DNA of 64,000 nucleotides from Streptococcus pneumoniae. GTDB taxonomy: Bacteria; Bacillota; Bacilli; Lactobacillales; Streptococcaceae. Made by a program: the position numbers and the translations under genes. The stretch's first letter is position 1; each line of letters begins with the position of its first letter. The stretch is from the NCBI RefSeq assembly GCF_001113365.1, contig NZ_CKYA01000004.1:62001-126000 (forward strand). The letters are read 5' to 3'. Of this stretch, positions 24,635 through 34,117 are shown in pieces. The notes below the pieces were generated by a model. That model worked only from the letters and a program-made list of their open reading frames with translations, was not told the origin of the DNA and did no database searches.

Positions 24635-25363
24635 CTAATCTTCAGCGACAAAGCCGTCATTTTCGATAAAGTGGTGTTCTGTCATTCCTTGGTCTGTAAA
24701 GACAATTCCGTGAAGGACACCACCATAGACAGCTCCTCCGTCCATCCCAATCTTACCGTCTTCTGTAGTCCAAAGCTCAGCTGTACCTCGCTCTTGCTTT
24801 AACAAACCATAAACTGGTGTGTGGCCAAATACAATGGTTTTTCCAGTATGATTTTCGGCTTCGTGGAATGGTTTTCTAAGCCATACTTTCTTGTAATCTG
24901 TAGTTTCATGCCAGTCATCCAATGTCAAATCAATACCTGCGTGAACAAAGATATACTTGTCTGTCTCTACCACAAATGGCATTTGACGAATAAATTCGAC
25001 CAGGTCTGCCGCTTCAGTGGCAACACGCTTGGCATCCTCAACTCCATCAACTGGGGCATCCAAAGGACGACCTAGGATAGAGTTAATGGTTGTATCACCA
25101 CCATTACGACGATAGTGGTCGTAGCTTTCTTCAGGATTATCAAGCCAAGTTAAAAACATATACTCATGATTTCCAGACAAACAGATAGCCCCTTGATTAT
25201 CTACTAAGTTCTTAACCATTTCAAGGACGCGGCGACTATCTTCACCGCGGTCAATCAAATCTCCTAGAAAGAGCAACTGGGTCTGACCATCCCAGATTTT
25301 GAGAAGGTCTTCCAGCATCCCAGCTTTTCCGTGAACATCTCCAATTACATAATAGTCTGTCAT
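24635..25363 (-). CDS. Calcineurin-type metallophosphatase (PrpA/Ap4A hydrolase-like)
   Basis: A 242-residue metallophosphoesterase with the full two-metal motif set: GDVHGK (about residue 8), GDLIDRGEDSRR, SGNHEYMFL, FVHAGIDL and VFGHTPVYG. Members of this group are serine/threonine phosphatases or Ap4A hydrolases; the exact substrate cannot be read from sequence. GGGAGAAATAAG precedes the ATG. It begins one base after the recN stop, so it is co-transcribed with recN. Confidence 0.85.
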   Translation of the reverse strand: MTDYYVIGDVHGKAGMLEDLLKIWDGQTQLLFLGDLIDRGEDSRRVLEMVKNLVDNQGAICLSGNHEYMFLTWLDNPEESYDHYRRNGGDTTINSILGRPLDAPVDGVEDAKRVATEAADLVEFIRQMPFVVETDKYIFVHAGIDLTLDDWHETTDYKKVWLRKPFHEAENHTGKTIVFGHTPVYGLLKQERGTAELWTTEDGKIGMDGGAVYGGVLHGIVFTDQGMTEHHFIENDGFVAED

Positions 25364-25364
25364 C

Positions 25365-27032
25365 TTATTTCTCCCTGTTTCTCAACAATTCTCTGGCTTG
25401 CGTCAGGGCTGCTTCCGTCACATCATCACCTGCCAACATCTTGGCAACTTCCTCCACTCGCTCTTCAACCGTCAAGAGACGAACAGTCGAAACTGTTGAA
25501 TGGTCATTGCTAATCTTCTCAATAAAGAATTGATAATCCGCAATCGCAATCACTTGTGGCAAGTGGGAAATTGCTAGAACCTGACCATGTTGACCAATCT
25601 TGTGAATCTTCTGTGCAATAGCCTGAGCTACACGGCCTGAAACTCCCGTATCCACCTCATCAAAGACAATACTGGTCTTGCCTTCTTTACGTGAAAAAGC
25701 AGACTTGATAGCTAGCATGAGACGAGACAATTCTCCGCCAGATGCAACCTTAACCAAAGGTTTAAAGTCTTCTCCAGGATTGGTTGAAATGTAAAATTCG
25801 ACCATTTCATTGCCCTCACGACTGAATTTACCCTTGCTAAAACGAACTTGAAACTGGGCTTTTTCCATATAAAGGTCTTGCAGTTCTTGTTTAATCTCAG
25901 CTTCAAGCTGCTGAGCTAAGTCATGACGAGCAGAGGCAAGTTGACCAGCCAAATTAACAAGATTGACTTCCAATTTCTTGAGCTCTGCTTCCATGTCCTC
26001 AGAAGAAAGGTTATTGCCTGTCAAGAGATTGTATTCTTCTGTAATTTTGGCAAAATAAAGCAAGACATCATCCACAGTCCCACCATACTTGCGGGTAATA
26101 GTATGAAGGAGATCCAAACGATTCTCAACCTGCATGAGACGATTGCCGTCAAAATCAAGGTCCTCAATAATAGCTTCCAGACGCTTGCTAATATCTTCTA
26201 AGACATAGTAGGTCTCAGACAGAGAGCTTGAAATTTCACGGTATTCAGGGTCATACTCTTCTACACTTTCCATGTCATTCATGGCTGAACGAACGTTGGC
26301 CAGACTTGAAAAATCTTCATTGTCTAACATACTGTAGGCATTGGTCAGCGTATCCGCAATATTTTTATGGTTGAGCAGTTTGTCACGCTCTTGATTGAGA
26401 GCCAAATCTTCTCCAGCCTGCAAGTTTGCTGCCTCAATCTCTGCCATTTGAAATTCCAACATTTCAATACGAGCCTTGTGTTCCTGTTGGTTTTTCTTGA
26501 CTTCCAGAACCTGCTTACGCATTTTCCGATAAGCATCAAAACTCGTTTGATAGGTTTCTTTCAAGTCCCAAAAGGCTGTATCACCAAATTCATCCAACAT
26601 CTGGATATGCAGTTGGGGGCGCATTAACTCTTCTTGGTCATGCTGACCATGTATATCCACCAGATGTTGCCCAATAGCACGCAAAACAGATAGATTGACC
26701 ATCTGGCCATTCACACGGCTGATACTCCGACCATTTTGCAAGATTTCTCGACGGATGATAATTTCATCACCCATTTCCAAACCTTGCTCATCAAAAATTT
26801 CCTGTAAAAGTCGACTATTCTCAACTGAGAAAAGCCCCTCAATCTCTGCCTTTGGCGCACCATGACGAATAACATCTGTCGTAGCACGAGCTCCCAACAT
26901 CATATTCATGGCATCAATGATAATCGACTTCCCTGCACCCGTTTCACCAGTCAGGACAGTCATTCCCTTTTCAAAATTGAGGGAAATAGCCTCAATAATG
27001 GCAAAGTTTTTTATCGAAATTTCAAGTAACAT
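25365..27032 (-). CDS. recN: DNA repair ATPase RecN
   Basis: A 555-residue SMC-like protein: Walker A GETGAGKSIIIDAM (about residues 30-43), a long coiled-coil middle, and the C-terminal ABC signature and Walker B region VASGGELSRLMLAIKS ... SIVFDEVDTGVSG followed by ISHLPQVIAIA. RecN acts early at double-strand breaks, also during transformation-related recombination. It lies 6 bases after argR in the block tlyA-argR-recN, conserved in Firmicutes. Confidence 0.95.
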   Translation of the reverse strand: MLLEISIKNFAIIEAISLNFEKGMTVLTGETGAGKSIIIDAMNMMLGARATTDVIRHGAPKAEIEGLFSVENSRLLQEIFDEQGLEMGDEIIIRREILQNGRSISRVNGQMVNLSVLRAIGQHLVDIHGQHDQEELMRPQLHIQMLDEFGDTAFWDLKETYQTSFDAYRKMRKQVLEVKKNQQEHKARIEMLEFQMAEIEAANLQAGEDLALNQERDKLLNHKNIADTLTNAYSMLDNEDFSSLANVRSAMNDMESVEEYDPEYREISSSLSETYYVLEDISKRLEAIIEDLDFDGNRLMQVENRLDLLHTITRKYGGTVDDVLLYFAKITEEYNLLTGNNLSSEDMEAELKKLEVNLVNLAGQLASARHDLAQQLEAEIKQELQDLYMEKAQFQVRFSKGKFSREGNEMVEFYISTNPGEDFKPLVKVASGGELSRLMLAIKSAFSRKEGKTSIVFDEVDTGVSGRVAQAIAQKIHKIGQHGQVLAISHLPQVIAIADYQFFIEKISNDHSTVSTVRLLTVEERVEEVAKMLAGDDVTEAALTQARELLRNREK

Positions 27033-27038
27033 ATAGAC

Positions 27039-27470
27039 CTACCAATTTTTTACTTGTTCAAAGATTTCCTCAGCTAGACTTTCACTTCTGGCAATGACTA
27101 AAATCGAGCTATCATCAGCCAAACAGCTAAAAATTTTGTCCGCAAATGTCTCGATTAACTGAGCTTTTACAAAGGCTGTATTTCCTGGAATAACTTGGAG
27201 ATTGATCATCTTATCCATCAATTCAGCCGATTCGATATTGTCTTCAGCCAGTTGCAAACTTTTTACGATTGATTTTGGTAATTCATAGACATAGGTGTTG
27301 TCTCTCAAAGGAATTTTGACAATACCTAGTTCTTTGATATCTCGGGATACAGTTGCCTGAGTGGCAGTGATGCCTGCCTCTTTCAAATGTTCTACAATTT
27401 CTTCTTGTGTACCGATTTGATAATCTGTCACAAATCGTCTAATTTTTTCAAGTCTCTCTTTTTTATTCAT
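27039..27470 (-). CDS. argR: ArgR/AhrC-family transcription regulator
   Basis: A 143-residue arginine repressor-type protein with an N-terminal winged helix (ITATQATVSRDIKELGIVKIP, about 31-51) and a C-terminal oligomerisation and arginine-binding domain. Streptococci carry several paralogues; this one sits in the conserved tlyA-recN block, so its target may be arginine metabolism genes elsewhere. It overlaps the tlyA stop by eight bases. Confidence 0.88.
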   Translation of the reverse strand: MNKKERLEKIRRFVTDYQIGTQEEIVEHLKEAGITATQATVSRDIKELGIVKIPLRDNTYVYELPKSIVKSLQLAEDNIESAELMDKMINLQVIPGNTAFVKAQLIETFADKIFSCLADDSSILVIARSESLAEEIFEQVKNW

Positions 27471-28278
27471 TTTTAAATTGACTATGCGCCCTCTCTACTA
27501 CTTCTTCAATTTCAGCAAGAACCTGATTACTTGCTGACTCTTCTTTTTTCAAATACGCTAAAAACTCAATATTTCCATGTCCACCTTGGACGGGAGAAAA
27601 GTCCAAACCAAGAACTGAAAAGCCTTCCTCTACTGCCATAGCTGTGACAGATTCAAGGACATTCTGATGAACCTTGGCATCTCGAATAATTCCATTTTTC
27701 CCAATCTGCTCACGTCCTGCCTCAAACTGAGGCTTAACCAGAGCCACAACCTGACCTTGATTAGCCAAGACTCGGTGTAAGGCCGGTAAAATAAGACTAA
27801 GGGAAATGAAACTCACGTCAATGCTGGCAAAGCTCGGTTCCTGCTCGAAATCAGTCTTTTCAGCATAGCGGAAATTGAACTGCTCCATGCTGACAACTCG
27901 TGGGTCTTGGCGTAATTTCCAAGCCAACTGATTGGTACCAACATCTACTGCAAAGACTAACTCAGCACCATTTTGCAACATGACATCGGTAAAACCTCCA
28001 GTAGAGGCACCGATATCAATCGTTGTAGCTCCTTCCACTGACAAATCAAAGATCTGCAAGGCCTTTTCTAATTTCAAGCCACCACGGCTGACATACTTGA
28101 GTTTCTCCCCCTTGAGTTTCAGCTCAGTGTCATCTGGAATTTTCTCTCCTGGCTTGTCAAACCGTTCTCCGTTAAGGACTGCTACGACTAGACCAGCCAT
28201 GACACCGCGCTTGGCCTGTTCGCGCGTTTCAAACAAACCCTGTTTATAAGCTAGTACATCCACTCTTTCCTTAGCCAT
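27463..28278 (-). CDS. tlyA: TlyA-family rRNA methyltransferase (hemolysin A family)
   Basis: A 271-residue protein with an N-terminal S4 RNA-binding domain (ERVDVLAYKQGLFETREQAKRG) and a Rossmann methyltransferase domain with the S-adenosylmethionine motif TIDIGASTGGFTDVML (about 85-100). TlyA proteins 2'-O-methylate ribosomal RNA; the old hemolysin name reflects indirect phenotypes. It overlaps ispA at its start (8 bases) and argR at its end. Confidence 0.9.
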   Translation of the reverse strand: MAKERVDVLAYKQGLFETREQAKRGVMAGLVVAVLNGERFDKPGEKIPDDTELKLKGEKLKYVSRGGLKLEKALQIFDLSVEGATTIDIGASTGGFTDVMLQNGAELVFAVDVGTNQLAWKLRQDPRVVSMEQFNFRYAEKTDFEQEPSFASIDVSFISLSLILPALHRVLANQGQVVALVKPQFEAGREQIGKNGIIRDAKVHQNVLESVTAMAVEEGFSVLGLDFSPVQGGHGNIEFLAYLKKEESASNQVLAEIEEVVERAHSQFKNE

Positions 28279-29146
28279 TGATTCTCAAACTTTCTACTAC
28301 ACTTACAATCGATTCTATCTCAAAGGGAATCTGCTGGGCAATTTCTTCTAATTTGGCATTAGCTTGATCCAAGGTTTGGTTACAAAAGGCAATAGCCTCT
28401 TCCAAGCCCAACAAAGCAGGATAGGTTGATTTTTCTGCCTGCAAATCCTTTTGAGGTGTCTTGCCGATTTCCTCAAAACTAGCTGTCACATCCAGCACAT
28501 CATCTCTGACCTGAAAAGCAAGTCCAATCAATTCACCAACAGTTTTCAGCTTTGCCTGCATTTCAGGAGCCAATTCAACAATAATAGCAGCCGCTTGGAA
28601 AGGAAAGGATAGTAATTTTCCAGTCTTATTAGCATGAATAGTCTGGAGTTCTTCCAAAGACAAATGCTGGTGTTCACCCTCCATATCCAAAACCTGCCCT
28701 GCCACCATGCCCAGACTACCTGAAGCAAGAGATAAATTGGCAATCAAGTCTACCTTAATCTGACTTGGCAAATCTGCCTGCGCAATCAAGGCATAGGGAT
28801 CCAGGAATAAGGCATCTCCTGCCAAAATGGCCATTGCTTCGCCAAATTTCTTGTGATTAGTCAATCGTCCCCGGCGATAATCGTCATCATCCATGGCAGG
28901 AAGATCATCATGAATCAAGCTCCCTGTATGAATCATTTCCAAGGCAGCGGCCACCTGCGCGTGAGCAGGTTTAATAGCGACCTGCAAGGCTTCCAGAACT
29001 TCTAACAAGAGAAAAGGCCGAATACGCTTGCCACCAGCATGAATGGAATAGAGAACAGACTCTCGCAAACTAGAGACAAACTGCTGGTCTCCATAAAAAT
29101 CTTCCAAGGCTGACTCGACAAGAGCTAATTTTTCTTGCTTCTTCAT
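28271..29146 (-). CDS. ispA: Polyprenyl (farnesyl/geranylgeranyl) diphosphate synthase
   Basis: A 291-residue trans-prenyltransferase with the first aspartate-rich motif DDLPAMDDDDYRRGR (about 82-96) and the second DDVLD (about 215). It condenses isopentenyl diphosphate with allylic diphosphates to feed undecaprenyl carrier and quinone-type lipids. The ATG overlaps the xseB stop by four bases. Chain length cannot be settled by eye, but the xseAB-ispA linkage is typical of IspA. Confidence 0.92.
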   Translation of the reverse strand: MKKQEKLALVESALEDFYGDQQFVSSLRESVLYSIHAGGKRIRPFLLLEVLEALQVAIKPAHAQVAAALEMIHTGSLIHDDLPAMDDDDYRRGRLTNHKKFGEAMAILAGDALFLDPYALIAQADLPSQIKVDLIANLSLASGSLGMVAGQVLDMEGEHQHLSLEELQTIHANKTGKLLSFPFQAAAIIVELAPEMQAKLKTVGELIGLAFQVRDDVLDVTASFEEIGKTPQKDLQAEKSTYPALLGLEEAIAFCNQTLDQANAKLEEIAQQIPFEIESIVSVVESLRING

Positions 29147-29355
29147 TCAAAATCACTTTCTGTTCCGTCTTCTTGCATAACCTTGACCAAGGTCTTTTCA
29201 GCCTTGTCCAGCGTCGCTTGGAGTTCTTTTGACAAGACCATACCCTTTTGAAAGGCAGCAATCGCATCTTCCAGAGCAATTTCACCATTTTCCAAACTTT
29301 GGACAATGGTTTCCAGTTCTGCTAGATTTTCCTCAAATTTCTTTTGTTTTGACAT
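29143..29355 (-). CDS. xseB: Exodeoxyribonuclease VII small subunit
   Basis: A 70-residue helical XseB (KKFEENLAELETIVQSLENGEIALEDAIAAFQKGM). Several copies wrap one XseA to form exonuclease VII, which degrades single-stranded DNA in both directions. Its start lies inside the 3' end of xseA (23-base overlap), giving translational coupling. Confidence 0.93.
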   Translation of the reverse strand: MSKQKKFEENLAELETIVQSLENGEIALEDAIAAFQKGMVLSKELQATLDKAEKTLVKVMQEDGTESDFE

Positions 29356-30673
29356 CTTTAACCTCTAATTCTACTTGACCATCTCGCATCAAAAGCGTCA
29401 CTTGGTCTTTTTTCTTCAAATTTTCAACCGAATCAACTACGGACTCTTCTTTTTTGACAATTGCATAACCACGCGCTACAATTCGACTGGTATCCAACAT
29501 GAGCAAGGCTTCCGAAAGTCGCTTCACTTCAGCAACCTTGGCATCATAAACCAGCGCCATTTGGCTACGGAGGAGCTTATCCAACTGGCCTAGACGGTCT
29601 TGATAACGTTGGATTTTGGTAACAGGTGATAACTGAACCAGTCGATGCGTCCTTGCTTGGACTAATTGCTTGTTATCAGAAATCCGTGTACGTAAACTTT
29701 GTTTTAAACGCAGTTGCAGCTGATCCAAGCGTTGCAAATAGCCATCATACAAGCGCTCTGGCTGTCTAAAGATAACAGACTGACTGCATTTTTTCAAAGC
29801 TTCTTGTTTCTTAGATAGGACATTTCGGACTGCTGTTGCCATCCGCTTTTCCTGATTTTGCAAATGAGCTAATAGATCCAACTTGGTCACAGGTGTTGCT
29901 AGTTCAGCAGCTGCTGTTGGCGTTGCAGCTCGTCGATCTGCCACAAAATCCGCCAAGGTCACATCCGTCTCATGTCCCACACTAGAGATAACTGGCAAAC
30001 GAGATTCAAAAATAGCTCGTACCACAATTTCTTCGTTAAAGGCCCAGAGATCCTCAATGGAACCTCCACCACGACCAATAATCAACAAATCCAAATCGTC
30101 ACGTTGATTAGCACGCGCAATATTTCGAGCAATTTCCTCCGCAGCCCCTTCACCTTGAACCTTGGTCGGATAGAGAAGAATGTCGACACCTGGAAATCGC
30201 CTGCTGACTGTCGTGATAATATCTCGAATCACGGCTCCACTGCGACTGGTTACTACACCAATTCTCTTAGAAAATTGGGGCAGAGGTTGCTTGAAACGTT
30301 CTTGAAACATGCCTTCTTCTGTCAATTTTTTCTTGAGTTGTTCAAACTGAATCGCAAGCGCCCCAACTCCATCAGGCTCAGCCTTTTCAATGATGATGGA
30401 GTAGCTACCGCTCGGTTCGTAGACCTGTACGCGCCCAATCACATTGATCTTCATCCCTTCCTCCAGGTCGAAGCCTAATTTCTGATAAATCCCAGACCAG
30501 ATGGTCGCTTGAATAACTGCATGGTCATCTTTTAGGGAGAAATATTGGTGAGTAGGTCGTTTACGAAAGTTGGAAACTTGACCAGTTAAATAGACCCGTT
30601 CCAAGTAAGGGTCTTTATCGAATTTCATTTTCAGATACTTGGTCAAAGTTGTTACCGATAAATACTTTTCCAT
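29333..30673 (-). CDS. xseA: Exodeoxyribonuclease VII large subunit
   Basis: A 446-residue XseA: an N-terminal OB-fold (KYLSVTTLTKYLKMKF...GQVSNFRKR), the catalytic domain with RPTHQYFSLKD, GVVTSRSGAVIRDI, IGRGGGSIEDLWAFNEE and SVGHETDVTLADFVADRRAATPTAAAE, then a long C-terminal coiled coil. The ATG at 30673 is chosen because a GTG two codons upstream falls inside the AGGTGG ribosome site. First gene of the xseA-xseB-ispA-tlyA-argR-recN run. Confidence 0.95.
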   Translation of the reverse strand: MEKYLSVTTLTKYLKMKFDKDPYLERVYLTGQVSNFRKRPTHQYFSLKDDHAVIQATIWSGIYQKLGFDLEEGMKINVIGRVQVYEPSGSYSIIIEKAEPDGVGALAIQFEQLKKKLTEEGMFQERFKQPLPQFSKRIGVVTSRSGAVIRDIITTVSRRFPGVDILLYPTKVQGEGAAEEIARNIARANQRDDLDLLIIGRGGGSIEDLWAFNEEIVVRAIFESRLPVISSVGHETDVTLADFVADRRAATPTAAAELATPVTKLDLLAHLQNQEKRMATAVRNVLSKKQEALKKCSQSVIFRQPERLYDGYLQRLDQLQLRLKQSLRTRISDNKQLVQARTHRLVQLSPVTKIQRYQDRLGQLDKLLRSQMALVYDAKVAEVKRLSEALLMLDTSRIVARGYAIVKKEESVVDSVENLKKKDQVTLLMRDGQVELEVKDVKTKEI

Positions 30674-30814
30674 CTCCACCTACTATTCATTTACTTGCTC
30701 TTTCATGGGTATTATTATACCAAAAATATGCCTAAAAATCTCCATTTATGTACCATTATGAGGGAAAAATAAATAATAGGTTTAGAACAAATATCTGACA
30801 GCTTATGGCATAAG

Positions 30815-30855
30815 AAAACGAGTATCTCCCATTACGGATATACTCGTTTTTTTGA
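30815..30855 (-). terminator. Terminator after the LPXTG adhesin gene
   Basis: Stem AAAACGAGTAT(A)TCC / GGAGATACTCGTTTT (30815-30850), with seven T residues around 30847-30853 that could serve the plus strand and an A/T-rich minus-strand tail. It lies about 60 bases beyond the adhesin stop and isolates that gene from xseA. Confidence 0.7.
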
Positions 30856-30912
30856 TATTTTAAAAGTGAACTTTTGCCTTCTGCTTAAATCTTTTCGACA
30901 AAACCTTGATAA

Positions 30913-33252
30913 CTATTTGTTACTTTCATCTTTACGTTTAGTAAACACAAAGAATGATGCTAAAGTTGTTAATAACCCAACCACAGTCATACTCATGTCC
31001 GACGCACTCCCCGTACGTGGCAATGTTGGTTTTTCCTCTTTTGGTGGCTTAACTTGTTTCGTTGGTGTCTCCTCTTTTGGTGGTTCAACAGGTTTTACTG
31101 GTGTCTCCTCTTTTGGTGGCTCCACTGGTCTCGTTGGTGGCGTTGGTTCTTTCAAGTCAGGCTTAACCGGTGGGGTTGGAGCTTTTGGTTCTTTCAAGTC
31201 AGGTTTCACTGGTTTTTCTTTATCGAACTTGTTTGGTTCTTTTGGAGCAACTCCTAATGGTGTTGGTTCTTTAAGTTCTGGTTGTTTTGGTTCAACTGGT
31301 TTCGTTGGTGGCGTTGGTTTTGGTGTTTCAACCAATTCTAGTTTCGGTTTCACATCAATATATTCGTCAACGATAGCCGTGTTGATTCCGAATAATTGAG
31401 TGAATGGGACGGTTGCACCAAATTCCAAATAGAAGCCATCTTCTGTCACTTTTATAACACCTGCACCCCTGTACTTGTAAGGTGATTCTTGGTTATCCCA
31501 TACCGGGTTTCCACTGTTAATTTCATCTAATGTTTTATCAGCATAAATTCCATCACCATGTTTATAGACAAAAGATTCATTCAATTTGATAAATGAAGCA
31601 TTATGAATAGCATACACAATTTCACGATAGGTACTAGGCCATGTATTCACATTGGATCCATATTTGTTAGTCATATAATCTTTGACTTTTTTGAAACCAT
31701 CTTTTTTGTACTCTTCTTCATCTTTTACGTATGCTGTTTTCAATTCTGCTTTTTTTGTATTCCACTCTTGACGTTTGGAAGGGTCACTCAATAATCCGCC
31801 GGGTTTTGATGCTGTTTCAAGGTCTACGTTATACAGTTTCTTAAATTCGTCATTTAAGTATTCGTCATAAACTCCTGATTTCCCATAGAATTCCTTAAAC
31901 ATATCCTTATTGTCTGCGAAATAATACGAATTGTCACTATAACCATGCCATCCTGTATTCATAGAACTCACTGCAAACATAACTGGTTTTTCTTTTGTTG
32001 GAATCACTTTCGTTCCATCTTCAAGATATAGAGTTGGTTTCATACGAACTCTTGTACTATATCCATGTTTTCTGAAATCACCATAGATTGATACTGAAAT
32101 AGTTGGATCGTAGGCAGGAGAAATTTGCATTGTATCAACAGAACTACCAGTATCTAAGACAGTGTATTCATAATCAATACGTGTGACTTTTTTCTTATCG
32201 TATGTGGTGTTCTCTAAGTTTGTGTAAGTCACGGTAAACGGTCTATCTTTTTTGGCAATGACAGGATATGTGGTGATATGTGGGTCTTTGCCGTATTCTC
32301 GATAACCTGTTACTGTTTCATCCCATCGTTTGATGATCTTATCTGTCAAATTATTTTTTGCTAATGCTTCATCTGATAATTGGTCGCTACTCAACTTTTT
32401 ATGATTTAGTTTCCAAAAACTTCCGTCTTTCTGAGTATATTTCAACATTGCTAAAGCACCAGTATCACCAGTATCTTTAACTTCTATGCTGATTTTAGCA
32501 TTTGGTTCTTTAACGAAAATCAAATAGTTTTTTTCTTCGCTTGAAAAACGACCTGGTTTCTTCGATTCTTCTTCGAATTTTTTCAATTTTTCGTTATATT
32601 CTGCTCTACGTTTATCGTTTTCAATTTTATCAGCAGCTTCATTAGATTTAACTTGTTTATTGTATTCTGCAAGTTTTGTATTGTATGTTGCGAGTTTAGC
32701 GTCATAATCAGCTTTGGCCATATTATAGTCAGTTTGAGCTTTGTCATAGGTCGCTTTATCTTTTTCATATTGTGCTTTTTTAGCATCCCACTCAGCTTTA
32801 AGTTTTTCGTATTCAGCTTTTACCTTGTCCGCCTCAGCTCTTTGTTTATTGTATTCCGAAAGGTCACTTTCGTATTTTGTAAGTGTCTCTTTGTTTGCAA
32901 CTAACGCTTTGTCATATTCAGCTTTTGCTTTTTCATAGGCTGCTTTATCAGCTTCATATTTGGTAGTAAGTTCTTTATTTGCTAAAACAGCTCTATCGTA
33001 TTCAGCCTTATCTGCTTCATATTTAGCCACACTTTCATTGTAGGCTTTAAGTTCTGCTTCATATGCTTTCTTATCTAATTCATATTTTGTTGTTTCTGCC
33101 TTATACGTAGTTAAATCCTTGCCATAACTATCAGACTCGTTTTGTTGAATGTTTGAAGATTGGTCAGAGGCTTCAACTGTATGTACCCCAAATAAGATAG
33201 CAGAAGTTAAGCATGCGCTTGCTAATCCAAATTTTACTGAGTTTTTGTTCAT
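30913..33252 (-). CDS. LPXTG cell-wall adhesin, GbpC/antigen I-II type
   Basis: About 779 residues. A signal peptide (cleavage after VHTVEA) leads to a tyrosine/alanine-rich coiled-coil stalk (about 45-245) of repeats such as KYEADKAAYEKAKAEYDKAL, like the A region of antigen I/II. A GbpC/Spa-type globular domain (about 255-640), a proline-rich stalk of PPKEETPVKPVE repeats (about 650-740), LPRTG, a hydrophobic stretch and KRKDESNK follow. It should be anchored by sortase A (srtA at 38739) and bind salivary glycoprotein, glucan or host cells. The C-terminal isopeptide domains of full antigen I/II are missing. The ATG at 33252 is preferred; a GTG at 33261 is the alternative. It is an accessory gene set between xseA and udk. 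Confidence 0.88.
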   Translation of the reverse strand: MNKNSVKFGLASACLTSAILFGVHTVEASDQSSNIQQNESDSYGKDLTTYKAETTKYELDKKAYEAELKAYNESVAKYEADKAEYDRAVLANKELTTKYEADKAAYEKAKAEYDKALVANKETLTKYESDLSEYNKQRAEADKVKAEYEKLKAEWDAKKAQYEKDKATYDKAQTDYNMAKADYDAKLATYNTKLAEYNKQVKSNEAADKIENDKRRAEYNEKLKKFEEESKKPGRFSSEEKNYLIFVKEPNAKISIEVKDTGDTGALAMLKYTQKDGSFWKLNHKKLSSDQLSDEALAKNNLTDKIIKRWDETVTGYREYGKDPHITTYPVIAKKDRPFTVTYTNLENTTYDKKKVTRIDYEYTVLDTGSSVDTMQISPAYDPTISVSIYGDFRKHGYSTRVRMKPTLYLEDGTKVIPTKEKPVMFAVSSMNTGWHGYSDNSYYFADNKDMFKEFYGKSGVYDEYLNDEFKKLYNVDLETASKPGGLLSDPSKRQEWNTKKAELKTAYVKDEEEYKKDGFKKVKDYMTNKYGSNVNTWPSTYREIVYAIHNASFIKLNESFVYKHGDGIYADKTLDEINSGNPVWDNQESPYKYRGAGVIKVTEDGFYLEFGATVPFTQLFGINTAIVDEYIDVKPKLELVETPKPTPPTKPVEPKQPELKEPTPLGVAPKEPNKFDKEKPVKPDLKEPKAPTPPVKPDLKEPTPPTRPVEPPKEETPVKPVEPPKEETPTKQVKPPKEEKPTLPRTGSASDMSMTVVGLLTTLASFFVFTKRKDESNK

Positions 33253-33362
33253 ATTACTCACTCTTTCTTAGAACGATTTAGAGAAAACTTAGTTTCTTTT
33301 GATTATTTATATTCCAAACTTAATACATATACAATAAATTTACTTAAATCTAATTCATCTGT

Positions 33363-34001
33363 TTATTTGCTATTTCGAGCTTCTTCCAAAATCTTAGCAA
33401 TCTTGGTCGTCAACAGGTCAATAGCAACTGTATTGCTGACTCCCTCAGGAATGACAATATCAGCATAACGCTTGGTTGGTTCGATAAACTGATGGTACAT
33501 GGGCTTGACCACACCTAAATACTGGTCAATAACGCTATCAAGACTACGGCCACGCTCTTCCATATCCCGCTTGATACGACGAATAATGCGCACATCATCA
33601 TCTGTATCCACAAAAATCTTGATATCCATCAAATCACGCAGGCGCTTATCCTCCAAGACCAAAATCCCCTCAACGATAAAGACATCTTGAGGTTCTTGAC
33701 GATAGGTCTTGCTGCTTCGTGTATGCTCTGTATAGTCATAAGTCGGAATGTCCACTGGACGACCCGCCAACAATTCCTTAATCTGCTCGATCATCAAGTC
33801 TGTATCAAAGGCGAAAGGATGGTCGTAATTGGTTTTGACACGCTCTTCAAAGGTCAAATGAGACTGATCCTTGTAGTATGAATCATGCTCAATCATGGAA
33901 ATCTTTTCATCAGGGAAATGCGATAAAATGGCTCTTGAAACACTGGTCTTACCACCACCAGAACCACCTGTCACTCCGATAATGATTGGTCTATTTTGCA
34001 T
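33363..34001 (-). CDS. udk: Uridine kinase
   Basis: A 212-residue P-loop kinase, GVTGGSGGGKTSVSRAIL at residues 9-26, with EHDSYYKDQSHL and YDYTEHTRS substrate motifs. It phosphorylates uridine and cytidine for pyrimidine salvage. AGCATGC context at the start lacks a strong ribosome site beyond GGAGGATAG, 5 bases away. It is followed on the minus strand by the adhesin gene, 100 bases downstream. Confidence 0.95.
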   Translation of the reverse strand: MQNRPIIIGVTGGSGGGKTSVSRAILSHFPDEKISMIEHDSYYKDQSHLTFEERVKTNYDHPFAFDTDLMIEQIKELLAGRPVDIPTYDYTEHTRSSKTYRQEPQDVFIVEGILVLEDKRLRDLMDIKIFVDTDDDVRIIRRIKRDMEERGRSLDSVIDQYLGVVKPMYHQFIEPTKRYADIVIPEGVSNTVAIDLLTTKIAKILEEARNSK

Positions 34002-34072
34002 GCTATCCTCCGTTTTTTTATCCGTCGTCTATTCTATCACATTTTTAGCAAAATTTATAGTCTGATTTTGGA

Positions 34073-34117
34073 TAGTCTAATAAGGGAAACAACACTCCCT
34101 ACACCTCAGTTAGACTA
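34073..34117 (-). terminator. Terminator of truB
   Basis: Nested hairpin: outer TAGTCTAA/TTAGACTA and inner AGGGA/TCCCT, overlapping the truB stop codon. Confidence 0.65.

Noticed and set aside
30866..31399. 177-residue plus-strand frame rich in SSFGGSTGF
   Set aside because: It is the mirror of the proline-rich repeats of the adhesin on the other strand.
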